A stretch of 64,000 nt of DNA from Gracilinema caldarium DSM 7334. Lineage in GTDB: Bacteria > Spirochaetota > Spirochaetia > Treponematales > Breznakiellaceae. The DNA lies in contig NC_015732.1 of the NCBI RefSeq assembly GCF_000219725.1, forward strand, positions 2,356,001 through 2,420,000, read 5' to 3'. Numbering within the stretch: the stretch's first letter is position 1; each line of letters starts with the position of its first letter. Below the pieces are notes generated by a model, which saw only the letters and a program-made list of their open reading frames with translations, searched no databases and was not told the origin of the DNA. The position numbers were made by a program, and so were the translations under genes. This document shows, in pieces, positions 9,617 to 18,120 of the stretch.

Positions 9617-10309
9617 TTAGAAAGAAATCCGAATACCTAGACTATAGCGCCAGCCTTCAGCGGCTGGTGCTTTATCTCCAGACCAGAGCCGGTAAAGAGG
9701 ATACCAGATTCTACCATCTAAGCCGAGCCAAAATCGTCCAACCTTAATAAAATCAATACCGAAACCAGTCATAGGAAAAAACCAACGGCCATTTGACCAA
9801 AAATACCCAGCAACTTCAGCGGTCTGTTGGGAAGCATCCTCTAAATCATCTCCCTCTAAGCCATCTGCAATAAGACAAAGCCTGGCATCTATAGCAAGAC
9901 CTGCGGAAAAACGTAGACGAATTCCAATAGGTGTGAACTTAGAAATCAACATACGATAAGAACCAAAGAAGGTCAGTACATTTCCTATAACAAGGGATGA
10001 ACGATTTTCTATAGCCACTGGGATTGCCCGATCTAAGGCTGTGCTATAACCATAACAGGTTGAATAGAGATCATAGCTTGCTCCAAAAGCAAAGGGAGGA
10101 GCTAAGGGATATTCAAGAACAAGACCAGCGCTAGGAAGAATTGGCATGGGATCCCCTTCGAGGCCATTATCTTCTAGTATAAAAAACATAGAACCATTAA
10201 CAGCCCAGTCCCAAGCGGTAGTTGAACAAGGGATGAAAAACATGAAAAGAGAAGCAATTAAAACGACGAAAGCCTCATTATTAGGCCGTCCAGTTTGTTC
10301 TTGCACCAT
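9617..10309 (-). CDS. exported protein of unknown function, barrel-like
   Basis: No family recognised. A hydrophobic segment (AFVVLIASLFMFF) near the N-terminus fits an uncleaved or unusual signal peptide. The rest is made of alternating strands rich in aromatics and glycines (FAFGASYDLYS; GIRLRFSAGLAID; GRFWLGLDGRIWYPL), and the protein ends YSLGIRISF with a terminal Phe, the usual ending of outer-membrane barrels. I prefer the ATG at 10307-10309 over a TTG six codons upstream, but neither has a good ribosome binding site. It is the last gene of a minus-strand trio with two lipoproteins (gaps of about 25-30 bases), suggesting one envelope complex. Confidence 0.6.
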   Translation of the reverse strand: MVQEQTGRPNNEAFVVLIASLFMFFIPCSTTAWDWAVNGSMFFILEDNGLEGDPMPILPSAGLVLEYPLAPPFAFGASYDLYSTCYGYSTALDRAIPVAIENRSSLVIGNVLTFFGSYRMLISKFTPIGIRLRFSAGLAIDARLCLIADGLEGDDLEDASQQTAEVAGYFWSNGRWFFPMTGFGIDFIKVGRFWLGLDGRIWYPLYRLWSGDKAPAAEGWRYSLGIRISF

Positions 10310-10339
10310 ACTCTCAATATAGCCCAAACCTGCATAGAT

Positions 10340-11614
10340 TTACAGTGGGACGATGAGAAAACCCGCAGCACCTACGGCAAAACTTTCCTGTTCTTCCCAG
10401 CTTGCAATAATCCAGTGTGGAAGCATTACAATACCGGTATATACAAACCCCTCTGCTAGAGGTGGTAATGCAAAGGGTTCCACCTTTGATCGTCGAATAA
10501 CGCCCCTGCCATCGGGAAGTATTACAACAGCTCTTGTTTCATCTGAGAAACCATAAAAGGTAATTATTTCATTTTCACCACTAACAAGAAATGCCTGATT
10601 TTTAATTGTTGGATCAGCAATAAATTGTTCATGAGTTGCCTGTTCCGGTTGGAGTAACTGTAGAATTGGGAAGTGGATCCTCCGCTTTGAATCCGTAAAA
10701 GATTGCATGAGACCTTGTACTATGGTTGGCATATCGGTGAACGGCTGTGGATTAAGAGCTGTTTGGTATGTTCCCCTATCGATATGGTTACTTTCATGTG
10801 TAAAATTGGAAAAAGAACGATATTGTTTCAGTGACGTACTATTCACTTCCTGAATTGCCTGTCCAGATGTACCAAATCGGGTTGTTTTAATATACCAAAG
10901 ACCATCGGCACCCCTATTCAGAGCTTCGATATTGGTACCAATAGGACCAAAAGCCAGGGGGCGTGCCCCTTTAAGGGAACAATCGTTCAGGTCCAACGCA
11001 ACAAATGGCTCAGCTGGGACAAGGGAAGAAGCTTCAGCAATAGAACCAGTGGTAATATCAATAAAATAAGGATCTCTGGCGATCAGCATTGTTGGCATAG
11101 AAGGGCCTTGATCAAGTCCCAATTCAGATCGGGGGATCAGTACAATTGCTAGGGCAGAACAAGATGTAAATCTAGTTTCATCGGCAATTCGATAGACAAT
11201 TAAGGTTCTCTCAGATTTGTCTTGTTCTATAGTTTTGTCATTAATATTTGTCCCATTAGAGACTGTTCCCAAGGAAGACTCATCAAAAAGCAAGAACCCA
11301 TCCCGATTAACACCAGCTATAACTGATGAACCAGATGCAACAAAACCAATAAGTCTGGGCGCAGTAGTCCATGGAGCAAAGGGCACTACCTGTGAATTGG
11401 AGGGATCCGAGATCGATCTGTAACCCTCATGAGTCACCTCATACCAATGAGGTAAAGGAGTATCATCTTGCACTTCGGCATATGATAAGGAAATAATCGG
11501 TTCAGGACGTAATGCTGCTGGGATGACTAATTTTACGTTCCCTTTAGAACAACAGGTTAGTAAAGCTACAAAAACGACTAACCAATTAATAACCCAACAA
11601 CGATGTACAACCAT
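10340..11614 (-). CDS. lipoprotein of unknown function
   Basis: No family recognised. The N-terminus is a lipoprotein signal (WLVVFVALLTCCSKGN) with Cys at about 21-22 as the lipid anchor. The 424-residue body has no catalytic motif I can name; it looks beta-rich with repeated short strands separated by Gly/Asp turns (for example GFVASGSSVIAGVNRDGFLLF), which would be compatible with a propeller-like fold, but this is only an impression. The ATG has AGGAGT upstream. It lies between a second lipoprotein gene and a barrel-like gene in the same direction. Confidence 0.6.
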   Translation of the reverse strand: MVVHRCWVINWLVVFVALLTCCSKGNVKLVIPAALRPEPIISLSYAEVQDDTPLPHWYEVTHEGYRSISDPSNSQVVPFAPWTTAPRLIGFVASGSSVIAGVNRDGFLLFDESSLGTVSNGTNINDKTIEQDKSERTLIVYRIADETRFTSCSALAIVLIPRSELGLDQGPSMPTMLIARDPYFIDITTGSIAEASSLVPAEPFVALDLNDCSLKGARPLAFGPIGTNIEALNRGADGLWYIKTTRFGTSGQAIQEVNSTSLKQYRSFSNFTHESNHIDRGTYQTALNPQPFTDMPTIVQGLMQSFTDSKRRIHFPILQLLQPEQATHEQFIADPTIKNQAFLVSGENEIITFYGFSDETRAVVILPDGRGVIRRSKVEPFALPPLAEGFVYTGIVMLPHWIIASWEEQESFAVGAAGFLIVPL

Positions 11615-11639
11615 GGAGTACTCCTACTATTAGAAAGTA

Positions 11640-12443
11640 TCAGGGATCATGAAACCCAGAAATATAGGCTATCCCATCCCATGAATAGGCTATTATACCA
11701 TGGGCCGATAAAATAGTATTCACAGAGGCAGTAGTTTCAAGGGTAATTTTCAATTCTTCAGACGCTCGACCCTCGAGAAGATATGGTATAAACGGAGAGT
11801 CAGCAACCCACGGACCTACATCCGGTAAGGTAACAAATAAAGGTTTTGTTGGTTGTGACACAAGACGCCGGCTATCAAAACCAGAAAGCCTCGTCTTTGT
11901 AGCTACCAAAGCCCAATCTACACACCAGGGATCAGCAAGAACTGCTAAAGGAAGTTTTTTTTCAGAAAAAAGCTTACGGAACCGCGGCCAATTAAATGTA
12001 TCTGGATCATATTTTGCATTACCAGGGCTGGTTTTCAACAAATAAAACAAGGTTGCTTCTATCCCACCCATCCAGGTAAGTCTGCAACGATTTTGTTGTA
12101 CATCCAGAGGTAAAAGGGCACCTGCAGGGCGAGTACGGTGAGGCGTAATGCCCAATTGAGGCCAATAGGGCCAGGCCAAAATTGGTCCAGGTTGATGAAT
12201 ACTAAGTGAGACCTCAGTCGTTATAACCCCAAGTGGCACATCCATACTGCTGATATGCCCCTGTTCACTAAGCCACTCCAACCGCCATGCAGGGCTACCT
12301 AGTACATCATTCCATTCATGAGGGATCTCAGGCAATTCAAATATATACACTTTAGTATCAACCCAAAAGAGATCTGCAGTAAATTGACAAGCAGATAAAG
12401 GCATTAAAACTATATAGATTAGATATGCACGAAACTTTTTCAT
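11640..12443 (-). CDS. lipoprotein of unknown function
   Basis: No family recognised. The signal LIYIVLMPLSAC places the anchor Cys at about residue 19. The body contains a PWCVDWALVATK segment and a run with repeated aromatic/proline motifs (PGPILAWPYWPQLG). The overall context is one transcript with the next lipoprotein and the barrel-like protein. It is first in the trio, and the divergent gene at 12510 starts only 66 bases away. Confidence 0.6.
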   Translation of the reverse strand: MKKFRAYLIYIVLMPLSACQFTADLFWVDTKVYIFELPEIPHEWNDVLGSPAWRLEWLSEQGHISSMDVPLGVITTEVSLSIHQPGPILAWPYWPQLGITPHRTRPAGALLPLDVQQNRCRLTWMGGIEATLFYLLKTSPGNAKYDPDTFNWPRFRKLFSEKKLPLAVLADPWCVDWALVATKTRLSGFDSRRLVSQPTKPLFVTLPDVGPWVADSPFIPYLLEGRASEELKITLETTASVNTILSAHGIIAYSWDGIAYISGFHDP

Positions 12444-12509
12444 ATTCTTATTACAATAGGGTAGCTTTGGATTGCTTTAATCGCCAAAATGGGGCATATT
12501 TAATACGTA

Positions 12510-13928
12510 ATGAAAGATGCACTACAGTTTCAAAACGACTTAGCCGAAGCTCTGGAGCAGCGGAAACTTTGGCTAGATCGTAATTTGTTACCAAAACTTA
12601 AAGATGAATTTTCCATATTTAAAGCATCCTTTGGAAGTCTCTACCAACTGTTATTACGAAAGGGACTCGTCCAAGAAGACCCTTATAAAAACGATATAAA
12701 AATCGGTGAGCTACAAGTTCCTAGCGAATCCCCCTTTACAGAAAGTGAACGGATTGAACAGATGAGCATACGGCTTTCTAATTTTGATAGCCAGATCGAT
12801 TTTCTTGTAACATTTTATCAATTTAGTGTTGAATTTCTCAACATGGAACGCTTAAAACGTGTAGCTGGTATTGTCAAATATATTAACTGGTTACAATTTT
12901 CAGTTAATTCTCAGTATATAAATACCCGGTCTTTAGCGGAAATTGTTAACCTTGCTAAAGGAGGTAATGACCAACTGGGGACTGGCCTCATCGTGGATTC
13001 TCTTCAGCGACTAGAAAGCTCTTCAAAAAACATTTTAAAAATACTTAAAGATATTACCGATTTTCACCGTCAGAATTATAAACTCGAGGCAAGACTTAGA
13101 TTCTTTGATACCCTGCCCCTGGACCGCAATAGTGTTTTTATCAAGAAAGAAGAAACCATGCAACTTATTAAACGTAAGTTTGCAGAAACTATGTCAGATA
13201 GACCTTTTTATCCAGAACTTTTCGAGGAACTCCTTAAAGAAAATTATAGTGCTGAAGGAGTCTCCCTTAAAAATGACATTTTAAAACAGCTTGCCATCCC
13301 AGAAGACAACAAAGAAAAGAAAAAAACAGATATATCATCCCGACCCATGCTCATCGAAGCGCTCAGAGGTTTAAATGGTCTTTCATTTATTTTAACCGAT
13401 ACGCTTAGCAAGCTTGATGAAAATAAACTGATTCTAGACAGTGAGCAAAATGGATTCTGGCAAAAGGTTCGGCAAATCATCCTTAAAATGCTCAATAAAG
13501 ATTCGGAAGAGGTGTTCTACGAAATCGAATACCTGGATCCGGTGCTGGGAACAACACAATCTGAAAAGTTAAACTTTAGACAATTTAAAATGGATTTGAT
13601 CAGAAAAGCCCGTTCTTTAGCATCGCTTAGTTCACGCAACAGTGCTTTTATGACTAAGTTGGAAAACGCCTCGGAAGATCAGCTTTTTTCTATTCTTTCA
13701 AAGAATATTGAAGAATTACAAAAAATTCATAGAACCTTAACAGCTCTGGATGAATTCTTTAAATCTGAAGTCTCTAAAGAGAACCGTGAGAAGATACGGG
13801 GTATAAAACCAGAACTTTCTTCAATAAAAAATACTATCGTTAAAGCAAATCAGAAACGACATGAATATATAGCCCAGAAAGAAGAACAGGAACAACTGAA
13901 AAAACTCGGTATTCAGGATAGCCAATAA
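12510..13928 (+). CDS. cytoplasmic, helix-rich protein of unknown function
   Basis: 472 residues, no signal peptide or membrane segment, highly charged and predicted largely helical with coiled-coil-like stretches (KNIEELQKIHRTLTALDEFF; the C-terminal KEEQEQLKKLG tail). I do not recognise a domain; it resembles conserved treponemal hypothetical proteins. The ATG at 12510 lacks a clear ribosome binding site, and the gene may be translated from a very short leader. The OppA-like lipoprotein follows 23 bases after the stop. Confidence 0.65.
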   Translation: MKDALQFQNDLAEALEQRKLWLDRNLLPKLKDEFSIFKASFGSLYQLLLRKGLVQEDPYKNDIKIGELQVPSESPFTESERIEQMSIRLSNFDSQIDFLVTFYQFSVEFLNMERLKRVAGIVKYINWLQFSVNSQYINTRSLAEIVNLAKGGNDQLGTGLIVDSLQRLESSSKNILKILKDITDFHRQNYKLEARLRFFDTLPLDRNSVFIKKEETMQLIKRKFAETMSDRPFYPELFEELLKENYSAEGVSLKNDILKQLAIPEDNKEKKKTDISSRPMLIEALRGLNGLSFILTDTLSKLDENKLILDSEQNGFWQKVRQIILKMLNKDSEEVFYEIEYLDPVLGTTQSEKLNFRQFKMDLIRKARSLASLSSRNSAFMTKLENASEDQLFSILSKNIEELQKIHRTLTALDEFFKSEVSKENREKIRGIKPELSSIKNTIVKANQKRHEYIAQKEEQEQLKKLGIQDSQ

Positions 13929-13951
13929 GAACCGAAGAAGGAGCAAAATTA

Positions 13952-15694
13952 ATGAAAGCATCACATGTACTTTATATTTCGTTTATAACAATTATTATGG
14001 TAACTTCCTGTATTTCAAATAAGAACGGAATAATAGTACCAGCTCCTCCACAGACAAGTAGCACCTCAGATCGTTCAGAAACTCCTGAAACAAAGAACGA
14101 AATGCAAGGTACTATAGAAAATAGTCCCGACCAGCATCTAACTCCCTTGGCAGAGGGGAGGCCTGACCCTCAGAATAAGGAAGAGCTTACCGTTGTTTTC
14201 TCATCTGGGTCTGTCGAATTTGACCCTCGGAAATCATTCCTCGCTTCGGAAGCTCAACTATTTACCGCCCTGTATGAGGGACTCTTTTCCTACAATCCGT
14301 TAACCCTTGAACCGATTCCCGCGGTGGCTGAATCCTGGAAACTTTCAGATGATAAGAAGACCTGGACTTTTACCCTGCGCAGTACTGCCCGGTATTGGAA
14401 TGGGGACAAACTTACATCACAACATTTCCGAGATGCCTGGATTTCGCTGCTCGATCCAGCGGGAAACAACCCCTATTCTTCCTTGTTTGATATAATCGTC
14501 GGTGCCAAGGAATATCGAACTGGACAAAACAAGGATTCTAAAGAGGTTGGCATAGAATGCCCTGATGAAAAAACGCTTATCGTACATCTGAATGCACCGG
14601 CAGCCTTTTTCCCCAGCATGCTCTGTCATCATTCCTTTAGCCCTATTCATCCAAACATGATAGGAATTACCGATTGGTCAAAACAGGTTCCTATCTCAAA
14701 CGGACCTTACTATCTTGTTGAACAACATAAAGACCGTCTTGTCCTTGCAAAAAATGAGCTCTATTGGGATTCAAAACGGGTTGCTCTAAAAAAACTAATT
14801 ATCCGCTTTACCCAGGATGGAGAGGAAGCAGCCAGTCTCTGGAATTCTGGGGAAGCCAGATGGATTGCTGGTGACGTGAACCTGGAAGCCCTTCAGGACC
14901 GCAGTGGTATTGTGGTAAACGCAATGTTTGCCACCTATTATTTCTATATCCGTTCTTCTAGATCCCCATGGAATGACAGCCGTGTCCGTCAGGCCTTAAG
15001 CCTTACATTACCCTGGGATGCTATTAGACAGGGCTACTACCTTCCCGCAGAAACCCTTATTTATCCTATTCCAGGGTACCCTAAACCAAAGGGATTAACA
15101 GAAACAAACCTTGAAAAGGCACAACAACTACTTAAAGAAGCAGGATTTCCCAAAGGGGTTGGTATGCCTACCCTCGTTATTAAGATCAGCCAGTCAAAAG
15201 AAGCATATCGTATTGCAAGCATCATGGCTTCGGCATGGAAAGATGGTCTAGGTGTACCGGTCGATATTAAAGTTACTTCCTATGACTCCTATCTTGATGA
15301 GTTAAAAAAAGATGATTATGTGGTTGGTTCTTCTACCTGGATTGGTGATTTTGCAGACCCCTATACCTTTCTCCAGATGTGGCGCTGGGATTCCAATTTA
15401 AATGATGCCAGATTCCATGATCCGGTTTATGAAAACCTTATAGACCAGTCTATGAAAGAAGAAGGAGAGGTCCGCTGGCAGACCCTGTCTAGGGCGGAAG
15501 AACAACTTCTGCAAGGTGGTACCGTGCTTCCTATTGCTTATACCCCAGCCCTGAACATCATCGACATGAACGAAATAGATGGCTGGTACCCCAATCCGCT
15601 GGACATTCATCCCTTTAAATACCTGGTCTATGCAACATTTAGAGCGCTTCCCGGAGTAGCATGGGGACCTATTCACCAAAATAATAATTTATGA
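13952..15694 (+). CDS. OppA-like peptide/solute-binding lipoprotein
   Basis: An extracytoplasmic substrate-binding protein of the SBP_bac_5 family. The lipobox is VTSC (Cys about 20), followed by a Ser/Thr/Pro/Glu-rich linker to residue 75. The fold signature is seen in LFTALYEGLFSYNPL, VAESWKLSDDKKTWTFTLR, and YWNGDKLTSQHFRDAW, then the QVPISNGPYYL and late ADPYTFLQMW segments. No permease or ATPase gene is adjacent, so it is an orphan binding protein that either serves a transporter elsewhere or has another role. GAAGGAG precedes the ATG. carD follows 13 bases later. Confidence 0.88.
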   Translation: MKASHVLYISFITIIMVTSCISNKNGIIVPAPPQTSSTSDRSETPETKNEMQGTIENSPDQHLTPLAEGRPDPQNKEELTVVFSSGSVEFDPRKSFLASEAQLFTALYEGLFSYNPLTLEPIPAVAESWKLSDDKKTWTFTLRSTARYWNGDKLTSQHFRDAWISLLDPAGNNPYSSLFDIIVGAKEYRTGQNKDSKEVGIECPDEKTLIVHLNAPAAFFPSMLCHHSFSPIHPNMIGITDWSKQVPISNGPYYLVEQHKDRLVLAKNELYWDSKRVALKKLIIRFTQDGEEAASLWNSGEARWIAGDVNLEALQDRSGIVVNAMFATYYFYIRSSRSPWNDSRVRQALSLTLPWDAIRQGYYLPAETLIYPIPGYPKPKGLTETNLEKAQQLLKEAGFPKGVGMPTLVIKISQSKEAYRIASIMASAWKDGLGVPVDIKVTSYDSYLDELKKDDYVVGSSTWIGDFADPYTFLQMWRWDSNLNDARFHDPVYENLIDQSMKEEGEVRWQTLSRAEEQLLQGGTVLPIAYTPALNIIDMNEIDGWYPNPLDIHPFKYLVYATFRALPGVAWGPIHQNNNL

Positions 15695-15707
15695 TATATA
15701 TAACATA

Positions 15708-16208
15708 ATGAGTGAGCAGGTTACTACCTTTCAAATCGACCAGAAAGTGGTCTATCCCAGTCAGGGTGTTGGCAAAATCGTTTCCATCCAGGATAAGAAA
15801 TTTAAGGACCAGACAATTCCCTACTATGTTATCTATCTCGAAGTAACGGATATGACGGTCATGGTTCCCACAGTAAAGGCTGAAGAACTGGGAATCAGGG
15901 CTATTGTCCCCCAGGAAGAAGCCCAGCGTGCCCTGGAGCTTATCGGCGAAAGCTTTGAGCCGATACCTTCAGATTGGAAGTTGCGGTACCAGATGAATCT
16001 CGATCTTCTAAAAAAGGGCAGTGTAATCGATATAGCTACGATTGTCCGTTCCCTCTATCATAGAAGCAAAATTAAAGAACTTCCCATTCTGGAACGAAAA
16101 CTCTATGACTCAGCCTTAAAACTGTTAGAAGACGAGATCAGTTTTTCTCTGGGCAAATCTAAAGAAGAAGTAGAAGCCCTTATTTTTGCACGGCTGGAAG
16201 CCAACTAG
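15708..16208 (+). CDS. carD: CarD/CdnL-type RNA polymerase-binding regulator
   Basis: Binds the RNA polymerase beta subunit and stabilises open promoter complexes. The N-terminal Tudor-like interaction domain is clear (QKVVYPSQGVGKIVSI, then YYVIYLEVTDMTVMVP), followed by the helical DNA-binding part (VRSLYHRSK, LYDSALKLLEDEISFSL). Length 166 fits the family. It lies three bases before ispD; a carD next to ispD-ispF is a treponemal arrangement known to me. No ribosome binding site is visible. Confidence 0.93.
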   Translation: MSEQVTTFQIDQKVVYPSQGVGKIVSIQDKKFKDQTIPYYVIYLEVTDMTVMVPTVKAEELGIRAIVPQEEAQRALELIGESFEPIPSDWKLRYQMNLDLLKKGSVIDIATIVRSLYHRSKIKELPILERKLYDSALKLLEDEISFSLGKSKEEVEALIFARLEAN

Positions 16209-16211
16209 CCT

Positions 16212-16937
16212 ATGGAAGGTAGAACCATTGCGGCAGTAATTACTGCGGCAGGGGCTTCTAGTCGGATGGGGGGTATCAAAAAAGAGTACCACCTTTTAGG
16301 TGATGGCAGATTAGATGGAGCTGGAAAACCCCTTACAGTTCTTGGTTCCGCTGTATTGGCCTTCGCAGCCTGCTCTGATATTTCATATATCGTCATTACC
16401 GTTCCTTCCAATCCAGAAACCGGTGAAATGAAAGCCCGGCAAGCCTTGCCGGTTTTTCCGGGAACGCTTTCCCCTAAGCAAAAAATCATTTTTGTTCCTG
16501 GATCAAACACTCGCCGATCAAGTGTGCATCATGCGCTAGAGTTACTCAAAGCCTATCATGTGGACTATGTACTCATTCATGATGGGGCCCGCCCCTGGGT
16601 ACAAACGCCCCTTATTCAACGTACTATCCAGGAGGTCATCCTCCATAAAGCGGTAATTCCAGTTATGCCCTTAGTAGAAACCCCGAAGGAGATAAATGCG
16701 GAAGGTATTATTACCCGACACCTCCGCCGGGCAAACATTGTTTCAGCCCAAACGCCGCAGGCTTTTTATTTTCCAGAAATACTATCCGCCCACGAGCTTG
16801 CAGAACACGAAGAGCTTGAAAAGGGAAAAGAATTCACCGATGATGCAGAAGTATGGGGACAATTCATTGGGCCGGTGTATACTATACTAGGAGATCCAGG
16901 CAATAAAAAAATTACCTTTCCGGAGGATCTGCCATGA
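16212..16937 (+). CDS. ispD: 2-C-methyl-D-erythritol 4-phosphate cytidylyltransferase
   Basis: Third step of the MEP isoprenoid pathway: attaches CMP to methylerythritol phosphate. The motif TAAGASSRMGG with a following KKEY begins the protein, HDGARPW (about 117-123) contributes catalytic/metal residues, and the end KKITFPEDL is the standard IspD finish. 241 residues is normal. It overlaps ispF by four bases (ATGA), so the two are coupled although here they are separate proteins rather than the IspDF fusion found in some bacteria. Confidence 0.93.
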   Translation: MEGRTIAAVITAAGASSRMGGIKKEYHLLGDGRLDGAGKPLTVLGSAVLAFAACSDISYIVITVPSNPETGEMKARQALPVFPGTLSPKQKIIFVPGSNTRRSSVHHALELLKAYHVDYVLIHDGARPWVQTPLIQRTIQEVILHKAVIPVMPLVETPKEINAEGIITRHLRRANIVSAQTPQAFYFPEILSAHELAEHEELEKGKEFTDDAEVWGQFIGPVYTILGDPGNKKITFPEDLP

Positions 16938-17416
16938 TACGAATCGGTTTGGGAAAAGATCTTCATCGGCTGGTTGAAGGTCGCCCCTTTATTGTAGGAG
17001 GAATAACAATTCCCTCTGACAAGGGAGAATTGGGCCATTCCGATGGGGATGTGCTCTGCCACGCAATTATCGATGCGCTCTTAGGCGCTTCTGGTCTTGG
17101 CGATATTGGGGAGTTCTTTCCACCGAGTGATCTCCAATGGAAAAATGCCGATTCTATGGAATTACTGAAAAAATCTGTTGAGCTTGTGTACCAGAAGGGC
17201 TGGAAAGTCATCAATATTGATTGTGTTCTTACCTGTGAAAGTCCAAAATTACTTCCCTATCGGCAGAGCATCAGGGAATCTCTTGCTAAAGCCTTACAAA
17301 TCACGGTGGATCGGATTTTTGTAAAGGGGAAAACCAACGAAAGGGTTGATGCGATTGGTGCAGGTATGGCTGTAGAAGCTCTGGCAGTATGTCTCCTGGA
17401 ACATGCCCAATTCTAG
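16934..17416 (+). CDS. ispF: 2-C-methyl-D-erythritol 2,4-cyclodiphosphate synthase
   Basis: Closes the cyclodiphosphate ring in the MEP pathway; acts as a trimer. The metal ligands sit in GLGKDLHRL (Asp9, His11) and in the [12 protein letters not shown] block, with [10 protein letters not shown] and the C-terminal [22 protein letters not shown] stretch (first part named) also conserved. 160 residues is the normal size. GGAGG precedes the ATG. Confidence 0.95.
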   Translation: MIRIGLGKDLHRLVEGRPFIVGGITIPSDKGELGHSDGDVLCHAIIDALLGASGLGDIGEFFPPSDLQWKNADSMELLKKSVELVYQKGWKVINIDCVLTCESPKLLPYRQSIRESLAKALQITVDRIFVKGKTNERVDAIGAGMAVEALAVCLLEHAQF

Positions 17417-18092
17417 TGTTCCCTGGGATACCATATTTGCAATCCTCGAGACATGGCAGCAAGATCTCGAAAAACAAGGTATAGACCTCCCTTCGGTGAG
17501 CAATCTCGCGTTTGAAGCCGAAACCGATACCTACCGACCCTGGGTTGTTTTAGTATCTACCGTTATCAGCCTACGAACAAAAGATGCGGTTACCCTTTCC
17601 AGTTCCCGGCGCCTCCTTGCAAAAGCACCTACACCGGAAGCACTGGTAAAGCTTACGAAGGACGAAATCGCTCAATCTATCTATCCTGCGGGCTTTTATC
17701 GGACCAAAGCTGAACACCTGCATACCATTGCAGATCTCCTCATCCACCAGTATGATGGAAAGGTACCTGATACTCTGGAAGTGCTTCTCAGCCTTCCTGG
17801 GGTCGGTAGAAAAACTGCAAACCTGGTCCTATCGGAAGGCTTCGGCCAGGATGCCATCTGTGTGGATACCCATGTGCATCGGATCTGCAACCGGACTGGC
17901 TGGGTTGTTACGAAGGTACCGGAGGAAACTGAACAGGCGCTTCGCCATATCCTGCCCCGCCCCTATTGGCGACGAATAAACTGGCTCCTTGTACAGTTTG
18001 GTCAGCAGATCTGCCGCCCCCAGAGCCCTCTTTGTTCCCAGTGCCCCCTGACTTCCTTTTGCAAACGTCAGGGGGTTTCGAAATCTAGATGA
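17403..18092 (+). CDS. nth: endonuclease III
   Basis: Base-excision-repair glycosylase/AP lyase for oxidised pyrimidines. The helix-hairpin-helix [10 protein letters not shown] holds the catalytic Lys (about 137), the catalytic Asp is in VDTHVHRI (about 155), and the iron-sulfur cluster Cys pattern C-x6-C-x2-C-x5-C closes the protein (about 203-219). The start overlaps ispF by 14 bases in another frame. Length 229 is normal; residues upstream of the HhH follow the family. Confidence 0.94.
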   Translation: MPNSSVPWDTIFAILETWQQDLEKQGIDLPSVSNLAFEAETDTYRPWVVLVSTVISLRTKDAVTLSSSRRLLAKAPTPEALVKLTKDEIAQSIYPAGFYRTKAEHLHTIADLLIHQYDGKVPDTLEVLLSLPGVGRKTANLVLSEGFGQDAICVDTHVHRICNRTGWVVTKVPEETEQALRHILPRPYWRRINWLLVQFGQQICRPQSPLCSQCPLTSFCKRQGVSKSR

Positions 18093-18120
18093 TGAATGGT
18101 ACCCTGAAGAAACTGCCTGC

